Under the pieces are notes generated by a model. The model was not told the DNA's origin. It ran no database searches and worked only from the letters and a program-made list of their open reading frames with translations. Positions 5,633-11,370 of a stretch of 11,370 nucleotides of DNA are shown one piece after another. The translations under genes and the position numbers were made by a program. The DNA is from Anaerolineales bacterium (GTDB lineage Bacteria; Chloroflexota; Anaerolineae; 4572-78; NAK82): the NCBI GenBank assembly GCA_024643945.1, contig JAHELX010000139.1:1-11370 (forward strand), in the 5' to 3' direction. Position 1 is the first letter of the stretch; every line of letters begins with the position of its first letter.

Positions 5633-6790
5633 ATGAAAGTCCTTATGATCTCCAAGGCCTGTGTGGTGGGGGCCTATCAAAAGAAGTTGGAAGAAATCGC
5701 CCGGCACGATGGGATTGAGCTGGCAGTGGTTGTGCCCCCCGAATGGCGGGACGAGCGAGGCACTCTGCGGCTGGAACGGGCTCACACCACTGGCTACGAT
5801 TTGCACGTTGAGCCCATTGCTTTCAATGGCCACTTTCATTTACACTACTACCCGGGTCTGAGTCGAATAGTGCGCCAGGTGCAACCTGAGGTTATCCATA
5901 TTGACGAGGAGCCCTATAATCTGGCCACTTTTCAGGCGATGCGCGCCGCGCGGCAGGTCGGTGCACGGACAGTGGTCTTCACCTGGCAGAATCTTCAGCG
6001 CGGCTACCCGATCCCTTTCAAATGGATGGAATCTTATGTGCTGGCCCATACTGACGTGCTACTGGCTGGCAACGCCGAGGGGGCGGATATGTGGCGGGCC
6101 AAAGGTTATACCGGGCCGGTGGAAGTGATCCCCCAGTTTGGGGTGGACCCCAATATTTACCACCGCACCCCCCGTCCGTCGCGCCCGAGCAAGCCGAGCG
6201 TGTTGCTGCGCCGTAGCACGCGTCGACCATCGCAAAGCGAGATGGTCATCGGCTACATTGGCCGCCTGGTGCCAGAGAAGGGGATTGATGTGCTTTTGGA
6301 AGCGGTCGCCCAACTCCAGGGTCCGTGGGAGTTGCGCATCCTGGGCAGCGGGCCAGAGCGTGACCGGCTGGAGAAGATGGCCCAGTGGCTGGGCATTCTG
6401 CCACGTGTCTCATTTGACCTGCCTATTCCGTCGACGCAAATGCCTTATTATTATAGCGGACTCGACGTGCTGGTGCTCCCTTCGCGCACCCGTCCCAACT
6501 GGAAGGAGCAGTTTGGGCGGGTGCTCATCGAAGCTATGGCCTGTCAAGTAGCGGTCGTCGGCGCCCGTTGTGGAGCCATTCCTGAAGTTATCGGCGACGC
6601 TGGCCTGACTTTCACCGAGGGTGACCCGGCCGACTTACGCGCGCAGCTCCAGACATTGCTGGAGAATGCGAATCAGCGCCTGGAACTGGTGGAAAAGGGC
6701 CGCCAGCGTGTCCTTGACCACTTCACCCAGTCCCAGATTGCGCTCCGAACCGTGGAAATTTACAAAGCACTCGGCCGTAATTCGTCGTAA
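5633..6790 (+). CDS. GT4-family (GT-B fold) glycosyltransferase
   Basis: A 385-residue cytoplasmic enzyme, the normal size for GT4 retaining glycosyltransferases, expected to move a sugar from a nucleotide-sugar to a growing lipid-linked saccharide. The N-terminal Rossmann domain starts MKVLMISKACVVG and includes PEVIHIDEEPYN at 85-96. The C-terminal domain starts near 204 (VIGYIGRLVPEKGIDVLL) and has the donor-binding ILGSGPERDRL and the E-x7-E motif E292-QFGRVLI-E300, followed by AMACQVAVVG and G-A-I-P-E-V-I-GDAG. An unusually basic, proline-rich linker lies between the domains at about 177-203. ATG 5633 is the natural start of the Rossmann strand; no Shine-Dalgarno site is visible before it, and TTG 5621 is an alternative four codons upstream. 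With the genes at 6915 and 8164 it suggests exopolysaccharide or capsule synthesis. The sugar is not predictable. Confidence 0.92.
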   Translation: MKVLMISKACVVGAYQKKLEEIARHDGIELAVVVPPEWRDERGTLRLERAHTTGYDLHVEPIAFNGHFHLHYYPGLSRIVRQVQPEVIHIDEEPYNLATFQAMRAARQVGARTVVFTWQNLQRGYPIPFKWMESYVLAHTDVLLAGNAEGADMWRAKGYTGPVEVIPQFGVDPNIYHRTPRPSRPSKPSVLLRRSTRRPSQSEMVIGYIGRLVPEKGIDVLLEAVAQLQGPWELRILGSGPERDRLEKMAQWLGILPRVSFDLPIPSTQMPYYYSGLDVLVLPSRTRPNWKEQFGRVLIEAMACQVAVVGARCGAIPEVIGDAGLTFTEGDPADLRAQLQTLLENANQRLELVEKGRQRVLDHFTQSQIALRTVEIYKALGRNSS

Positions 6791-6899
6791 AGGCGGTGCA
6801 TTTCCGAAGATAAACGTCTCAGATAGAACCCCTTACCTGACTGGAGATTCCTGAGCCGTAAAAATCTTCTTTGCGTGCTTCGCCCCTATTCAACGCTTG

Positions 6900-6908
6900 T
6901 GGTATAAT
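6900..6908 (+). promoter_or_regulatory. Extended -10 promoter placed for a leaderless transcript
   Basis: TGG-TATAAT has a perfect -10 hexamer (6903-6908) with the TGn extension and no -35 at 17 bp. It ends six bases before GTG 6915, so transcription would start at or next to the start codon. This is the arrangement seen with leaderless mRNAs. Confidence 0.65.
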
Positions 6909-6914
6909 ATCGCC

Positions 6915-8084
6915 GTGGATGCGCAAGCTCCATCTTCGATTCATGTTGGCCTCAATGCTCACCTGCTCTCTCTCAGCCACAATTATCGGGGAGCAGGGAT
7001 CAATTCATACATTTACTATTTGCTGCGGCATCTGGGGCGGATCGACTCGGATTATAACTACAGCGTCTTTTTGAGCGAGCGTCGCTTCGTTGACGAACAG
7101 CTTAGGCTGCGTTACACACGATGGCCCACGCATAGACCGCTGGTGCGCATTCTGTGGGAGCAACTGGTGCAACCAATGGCATTGCGCCAGGCAGGAATTG
7201 ATCTATTGCATGCTATGGCCTTCGTTGGCCCTTTGGCGACGTCCTGCCCGTTCGTCGTCACCATCTACGACTTGAGCTTCTTGCATTACCCAGACGCTTT
7301 CCGATCCTGGAATCGCTGGTATTTGAGCCGTTTCACCGCACTCTCGGCCCGTCGAGCACGGCGGGTCATTGCTATCTCTGAGAACACCAAACGTGATGTG
7401 GTGAAGATGCTAGGTGTGCCGCCTGAGTCGGTTGACGTCGTATACTGCGGAGTAGATGAAATTTTCCATCCGCTGCCACCGGCCGAAGTGACGAGCTTCC
7501 GGCGCGAGCGTGCCCTGCCCAACCACTTCATTTTATTTCTGGGCACGCTTGAGCCACGCAAAAACGTTCAAATGCTGATTCGGGCCTATGCTCAGTGGCG
7601 AAAAGCTGAACCGACTATTCCCCAATTAGTAGTCGCTGGCGGCAAGGGCTGGTATTATGACCAGATTTTTGCCGAGGTCGAGAGACTGGGGTTGACCGGG
7701 GAAGTTATCTTTCCTGGCTACGTGGCGCAGGAGGAGCTCCCGTTGTGGTACAACGCCGCCGATTTATTCGTCTATCCATCCCGCTTTGAAGGCTTTGGCT
7801 TGCCGGTGTTGGAGGCGATGGCCTGTGGCACACCAGTTGTCACCACCAACGCCGCATCGCTGCCCGAAGTCGCCGGCGGCGCTGCTTTGCTAGTGTCACC
7901 CCAGGACGAGATGCAACTGATCGCGGCCATGCGCCGCGCGCTCTGCGACAAGACACTTCGCGAAGAGATGAAGACCAAGGGGCGGGCCCATGCGGCTACT
8001 TTCACCTGGGAAAGCACTGCCCGCCGCACTGCAGATGTCTATAAGCGGGCATTGACACCAGGGGGGGCAAGGATCAGGGCGTAG
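6915..8084 (+). CDS. GT4-family glycosyltransferase, mannosyltransferase-like
   Basis: A 389-residue GT-B enzyme of the group often annotated as mannosyl- or rhamnosyltransferases in polysaccharide clusters. The N-terminal domain has the glycine-rich RGAGINSYIYYLL loop at 25-37, DLLHAMAFVGPLA at 96-108 and VVTIYDLSFLHYPDAF at 114-129. The C-terminal domain has FLGTLEPRKNVQMLI (208-222), LVVAGGKGW, then DLFVYPSRFEGFGLPVLEAM with the E-x7-E motif at E292 and E300, and CGTPVVTTNAASLPEVAGG. I prefer GTG 6915 because the -10 box ends six bases before it; the in-frame TTG 6897 lies upstream of the -10 and would add six residues read through the promoter. No Shine-Dalgarno site precedes either. It is 124 bases downstream of the first GT4 gene and probably has its own promoter. 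Donor and acceptor are unknown. Confidence 0.93.
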   Translation: MDAQAPSSIHVGLNAHLLSLSHNYRGAGINSYIYYLLRHLGRIDSDYNYSVFLSERRFVDEQLRLRYTRWPTHRPLVRILWEQLVQPMALRQAGIDLLHAMAFVGPLATSCPFVVTIYDLSFLHYPDAFRSWNRWYLSRFTALSARRARRVIAISENTKRDVVKMLGVPPESVDVVYCGVDEIFHPLPPAEVTSFRRERALPNHFILFLGTLEPRKNVQMLIRAYAQWRKAEPTIPQLVVAGGKGWYYDQIFAEVERLGLTGEVIFPGYVAQEELPLWYNAADLFVYPSRFEGFGLPVLEAMACGTPVVTTNAASLPEVAGGAALLVSPQDEMQLIAAMRRALCDKTLREEMKTKGRAHAATFTWESTARRTADVYKRALTPGGARIRA

Positions 8085-8149
8085 GGAGGGAATGGATACG
8101 AGCAGCGATATGGTTCGAGATCTCTGCTAATGCCTACCTCCCTGGTGGC

Positions 8150-8154
8150 AGGAG
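8150..8154 (+). promoter_or_regulatory. Ribosome binding site of the sugar-phosphate transferase gene
   Basis: AGGAG lies nine bases before GTG 8164 and supports that start. Confidence 0.65.
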
Positions 8155-8163
8155 TTACAGCTT

Positions 8164-9645
8164 GTGACAGGACCGGAACCAATCCCGGCTTCCATTCAAC
8201 GCAAAAACAGGCTGCTGGCCCAGGTCAAGCGCCGTTGGGTGCTTGTCGGCGGTCTGGTAGTGAGCGACATGATCCTCATCAACATCGCCTTCGCTATCGC
8301 TTATTGGATTCGCTACGATCTGCAATGGCTCCGGGCCGTTGACCCTGCCTTTCTCGTTCCCTTTTCTGTGTTTATCCCTTTTGCGCTCACCCTCACCGGA
8401 TTGCTTATCCTGATCTATCGCCAGGAAGGCCTCTACCGCTTGCGCCGGGGCACTTCCTGGCTCGACGAGGTGTATGCCATCATCAACGGTACCACCACTG
8501 GGATCGTGATTATGGTGGTGTTGGTCTTCACCTCGCGTCCCACCTTTTACTCCCGTCTCATTTTCTTCTACGCCGGGGCACTCATCGTCGTGTTGCTGAG
8601 TTTTGTGCGACTGGTGAAGAACATTTGGGTGAGTTATGTGCGCCGGCGCGGTGTTGGCGTAGCGCGCGCCATCATTGTCGGCGCCGGCGAGGTAGGCCGT
8701 ACCGTGATGCGTACCATGGTTGCCCACCCGGAATTAGGCTACGAAATTGTTGGCTTTGTGGACGACGACCCGAGCAAAGGCACGACTGACATCGGCCGTT
8801 TTAAGGGGTTGGGCAGCCTGGACAACTTGGCTCACCTGGTCCAGGACGAAGCCATAGATGAGGTGATCATCACTCTGCCCTGGCAATACCACCGCAAAAT
8901 CATGGCCATCATGGCTCAATGTGAGCGGGAGAATGTCCGGGCGCGTATTGTGCCCGATCTCTTCCAGATGACCCTCAGTCGTATGTCTGTCTCCGAAATG
9001 GCCGGCATCCCTTTGATCGGCGTCAAAGAGGTACGCATCGGCGGTATCCCGTTTCTAATCAAGCGAGGGGTGGATGTTGCTTTTTCGCTCTTTGTCCTCG
9101 TCTTCGCTGCGCCCTTGATGGCCCTCATCGCTCTGGCCATCAAGTTGGATTCTCCAGGGCCAGTGTTCTTTCGCCAGCAACGGATGGGCAAGGGAGGACA
9201 CCCTTTCACTCTGTATAAATTCCGCTCGATGACTGTTGGCGCCGAGGAACAGAAAGAACTTCTGCGTGACTTGAACCAGGCCGACGGCCCCATCTTCAAA
9301 ATCAAAGAGGACCCGCGCGTCACCTGGGTGGGGCGCGGGCTGCGACGTTTCAGCCTGGACGAGTTACCCCAGTTTTACAATGTGCTGCGCGGCGACATGA
9401 GCCTTATCGGACCGCGCCCTCCTCTGCCGGAAGAGGTAGCCCAATACCAGCCGTGGCACATGCGTCGGCTCGAAATTGCGCCCGGCATTACTGGCCTGTG
9501 GCAGATCAGCGGCCGCAGCGAACTCCCCTTTGATGAAATGGCGCTTCTGGATATCTACTATGTGGAGCAATGGAGCCCGGCTCTTGATTTGAAGATTCTT
9601 CTGCGTACTATTCCCTCCGTCATCTTTGGCGATGGCGCGTATTAA
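8164..9645 (+). CDS. Polyprenyl-phosphate sugar-1-phosphate transferase (WcaJ/WbaP-like)
   Basis: A 493-residue membrane enzyme that begins exopolysaccharide synthesis by moving a sugar-1-phosphate from a UDP-sugar to undecaprenyl phosphate. Four N-terminal membrane spans lie at about 26-49, 66-85, 106-124 and 132-150. A Rossmann-like domain follows, with IIVGAGEVGRTV at 170-181 and GFVDDDPSKGTTDIG to about 211. Another hydrophobic, re-entrant-type segment spans about 303-327. The catalytic bacterial sugar transferase domain has KLDSPGPVFFRQQR at 327-340, FTLYKFRSM at 348-356, the Asp-Glu dyad D399-E400 in SLDELPQFYNVLRGDMSLIG, PRPPLPEE at 417-424 and PGITGLWQISGR at 440-451. Length and order match full-length family members. 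GTG 8164 has AGGAG nine bases upstream. It lies 79 bases after the second GT4 gene, so co-transcription is likely. Glucose, galactose or mannose phosphate are all possible substrates. Confidence 0.96.
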   Translation: MTGPEPIPASIQRKNRLLAQVKRRWVLVGGLVVSDMILINIAFAIAYWIRYDLQWLRAVDPAFLVPFSVFIPFALTLTGLLILIYRQEGLYRLRRGTSWLDEVYAIINGTTTGIVIMVVLVFTSRPTFYSRLIFFYAGALIVVLLSFVRLVKNIWVSYVRRRGVGVARAIIVGAGEVGRTVMRTMVAHPELGYEIVGFVDDDPSKGTTDIGRFKGLGSLDNLAHLVQDEAIDEVIITLPWQYHRKIMAIMAQCERENVRARIVPDLFQMTLSRMSVSEMAGIPLIGVKEVRIGGIPFLIKRGVDVAFSLFVLVFAAPLMALIALAIKLDSPGPVFFRQQRMGKGGHPFTLYKFRSMTVGAEEQKELLRDLNQADGPIFKIKEDPRVTWVGRGLRRFSLDELPQFYNVLRGDMSLIGPRPPLPEEVAQYQPWHMRRLEIAPGITGLWQISGRSELPFDEMALLDIYYVEQWSPALDLKILLRTIPSVIFGDGAY

Positions 9646-9775
9646 GGGAGTAACTACTCAGCCTTTATCATACGTATAGAATCCCCCGATTTCCCCCAAG
9701 TTCCTATAAGGTGAGGGAAGTAAAGGGAATTCAGAGGAACGTTAGAAGTCGAAATTTGATACTTGAGGACAGCTA

Positions 9776-10963
9776 ATGTTTGAACTCACGACACGCGATC
9801 GGCAAGCTTTACCATCTTTCTTGCAAGACTTGGTGCGTATCCCCAGTTTCTCCTGCCAGGAAAAGGACGTTGCTGAGCGCCTGGCAGTCGAAATGCGTGC
9901 CGTCGGCTTCGACGAGGTGTGGACTGATCGCATTGGCAACGTGGTAGGACGCATTGGACCAGGGACCGGTCCCCGATTGCTTTACAATGGTCATATGGAT
10001 ACCGTTGGCGTGGGCGACCCGGCTGCTTGGTCCCACGACCCCTTTGACGCCGAAATTGAGAACGGAATCCTCTATGGGCGCGGCGCGGCCGACATGAAAG
10101 GGCCGCTCGCCAGCCTTGTTTATGGCGCCAAGGCTCTCAAAGACAGTGGCCTGAAACTGGCCGGAGACTTATACGTAGTCGGCGTGGTACAAGAGGAGCC
10201 GTGCGAGGGATATGCTATACGCGTGCTCGTCGAAGAAGGGGGCATTCGCCCTGACTGGGTGATACTGGCCGAGCCGACCAACCTGCAAGTGAGCCGAGGA
10301 CATCGTGGGCGCATGGAGCTGCATGTCACCGTGCGCGGGCGTTCATCCCATGCCTCAATGCCCCAACTGGGCGAGAACGCTATCTACGGCGCAGCACGTA
10401 TCATTTTTTCGTTGGAGTTGCTGGCCGATATGCTGGCCGATGACTCTTTCTTGGGCAAAGGAACGCTGGCTGTCACCCGCATCGAGAACACTGCCGCGAG
10501 CAAAAATGTCATCCCCGATAGCTGCACCTTCGTCATAGATCGCCGACTGACGCTGGGCGAAACTGAGGCCAAAGCCCTGGCCGAAGTCGAGGGAGTCATC
10601 GCGCGCGAAGGGGTGCGCGCTAAGGTCCGCCTGGCCGAATTTGAATACACCAGCTATACCGGATATCGTTGCCACGATGTGGAGTATTACCCGGCTTGGG
10701 TGGTGCCCGAAAATCACGCCCTGGTACGCACAACGGCCCGCATGGTGAGAGCAGTGACCGGTGAGCGTCCCACTGTCGGCAAGTGGGATTTCTCCACCGA
10801 CGGAGTATATACGGTGGGCGTTGCTGGCATTCCCACAGTCGGATTGGGGCCAGGCGAGGAGACCCAGGCTCACACTGCCGATGAACACATCCGCCTGGCC
10901 GACTGCTACACCGCTGCCCAGATTTACGCTCAACTGGCCGCCGAGTTATTGGGACAGAGCTGA
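9776..10963 (+). CDS. M20-family metallohydrolase, YgeY-like
   Basis: A 395-residue cytoplasmic hydrolase of the M20 peptidase/deacetylase clan, expected to use two zinc ions to cut an amide bond. Metal and catalytic residues are all present: H73 and D75 in NGHMDTVG, D106 in GRGAADMKG, E140-E141 in QEEPCEG, E166 in AEPTN, H192 in SSHASM and H366 in the AHTADE motif. Residues about 175-290 form the lid/dimerisation domain. The strings RGHRGRMEL, DKxxF-like KWDFSTDGVYTVG and GLGPGEETQAH resemble the YgeY subgroup, linked by name to selenium or purine metabolism in some bacteria; no such gene is nearby, so the substrate is open (an N-acyl amino acid or dipeptide are alternatives). ATG 9776 has GAGGA six bases upstream. 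The 130-base gap after the transferase gene suggests a separate unit, but I find no convincing promoter. Confidence 0.92.
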   Translation: MFELTTRDRQALPSFLQDLVRIPSFSCQEKDVAERLAVEMRAVGFDEVWTDRIGNVVGRIGPGTGPRLLYNGHMDTVGVGDPAAWSHDPFDAEIENGILYGRGAADMKGPLASLVYGAKALKDSGLKLAGDLYVVGVVQEEPCEGYAIRVLVEEGGIRPDWVILAEPTNLQVSRGHRGRMELHVTVRGRSSHASMPQLGENAIYGAARIIFSLELLADMLADDSFLGKGTLAVTRIENTAASKNVIPDSCTFVIDRRLTLGETEAKALAEVEGVIAREGVRAKVRLAEFEYTSYTGYRCHDVEYYPAWVVPENHALVRTTARMVRAVTGERPTVGKWDFSTDGVYTVGVAGIPTVGLGPGEETQAHTADEHIRLADCYTAAQIYAQLAAELLGQS

Positions 10964-11006
10964 CATTGTTTGGAATGGGCCACGCAGTGCCGTCAGGAAA
11001 GGCGAA

Positions 11007-11370
11007 ATGGCGGTCCCACTGATAAGGACCAAAATTCATGTGCCCTCTGTGCGCCCAGAGTTGGTGTCGCGCCCGCGTTTGATCGAACGCTTGAACGCAG
11101 GGCTCGAACACAAGCTGACACTCATCTCCGCGCCAGCAGGTTTCGGCAAGACTACCCTGCTGAGTGAATGGATCCAGGACAGGCTTACCTCCCCGCTACA
11201 CGTCGCCTGGGTGTCGCTGGACGAAGGCGATAATGACCCTACCCGTTTTTGGACCTACTTCATTGCTGCCATGCAGGCAGCGCAAGCAGAGGTAGGAAAA
11301 GCTGCCCTGTCAATGCTTCAATCCTCCCAGCCGCCCCCTATCGAGACGATCTTGACGACTTTGATCAATG
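11007..11370 (+). CDS. MalT/LuxR-type STAND ATP-dependent transcriptional regulator, N-terminal part
   Basis: The frame is open from ATG 11007 to the window edge, showing 121 residues of what is usually an 850-950-residue protein. The start matches the family closely: a TKIHVPSVRPELVSRPRL segment, then KLTLISAPAGFGKTTLLSEW with Walker A residues G45-F-G-K48-T49, then AWVSLDEGDNDPTRFWTYF. These are the opening landmarks of MalT-like regulators, which bind ATP through a STAND NTPase, sense an inducer through a TPR-like region and bind DNA through a C-terminal LuxR helix-turn-helix. The later parts are outside the window. AGGAAAGG lies a few bases before the start. It begins 43 bases after the M20 hydrolase stop, so it could be co-transcribed with it or regulate it. 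Confidence 0.93.
   Translation, partial: MAVPLIRTKIHVPSVRPELVSRPRLIERLNAGLEHKLTLISAPAGFGKTTLLSEWIQDRLTSPLHVAWVSLDEGDNDPTRFWTYFIAAMQAAQAEVGKAALSMLQSSQPPPIETILTTLIN

Noticed and set aside
8083..8143. Nested inverted repeats AGGGAGG/CCTCCCT and AGCAG/CTGCT between the second GT4 and the transferase gene
   Set aside because: Arms of 7 and 5 bp with a long spacer could arise by chance; there is no T-tract and no clear regulatory logic.
8155..8727. 190-codon open frame on the minus strand
   Set aside because: Lies opposite the sugar-phosphate transferase gene. Its His/Asp/Gln-rich translation is typical of an antisense shadow.
9675..9682. TATAGAAT upstream of the M20 hydrolase
   Set aside because: No -35 at suitable spacing and no TGn extension. 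It could be a promoter but is not supported well enough.
1..11370. Search for tRNA or rRNA genes, CRISPR arrays, insertion sequences, integrases, attachment sites and phage genes
   Set aside because: None seen by eye: no regularly spaced repeats, no transposase-like translation, and no cloverleaf or T-loop match that I could support.

Overview
The window is from a bacterium with moderately GC-rich DNA, and every gene I can support lies on the + strand. The mix points to Chloroflexota, perhaps an Anaerolineae-like lineage: a MalT/LuxR-type STAND regulator, a YgeY-type M20 hydrolase, GT4 glycosyltransferases, GTG starts, and a -10 box placed directly against a start codon. This assignment is an inference, because there is no rRNA or other marker gene in the window.

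Region 1 (1-2411) is one apparent transcription unit. It holds the 3' end of an unrecognised helical protein, a GNAT acetyltransferase whose start overlaps that gene by four bases (ATGA), and a radical SAM/SPASM enzyme of the peptide-modifying type. A perfect 15-bp-stem terminator (2374-2411) closes it. The radical SAM enzyme has a PqqD/RRE-like segment and, before it, an unusual N-terminus with two D-C-A-C motifs. No precursor peptide is visible.

Region 2 (2512-5240) is the least familiar part. After an extended -10 promoter and a very strong ribosome binding site comes a 53-residue single-span membrane peptide. Next is a soluble SPFH/band 7 protein with a long coiled coil, then a 381-residue protein whose C-terminus resembles the region that precedes the ATPase domain in HerA/VirB4-like proteins but which ends before any ATPase. 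A small, doubtful reading frame follows it. Spacing and ribosome binding sites suggest an operon encoding a membrane-attached assembly of unknown purpose. This is the best candidate for an undescribed system.

Region 3 (5241-5632) is about 390 bases with no convincing gene. It carries a good sigma-70-type promoter (TTGCCT, 17 bp, TATAAT) and a hairpin in the leader of the next gene.

Region 4 (5633-9645) is an exopolysaccharide or capsule segment: two GT4 glycosyltransferases and a membrane polyprenyl-phosphate sugar-1-phosphate transferase. The last would load the first sugar on the lipid carrier and the two GT4 enzymes would extend it. The second GT4 gene seems to have its own extended -10 promoter and a leaderless GTG start.

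Region 5 (9776-11370) holds a complete YgeY-like M20 metallohydrolase and the first 121 codons of a MalT/LuxR-type ATP-dependent transcriptional regulator that runs off the window.
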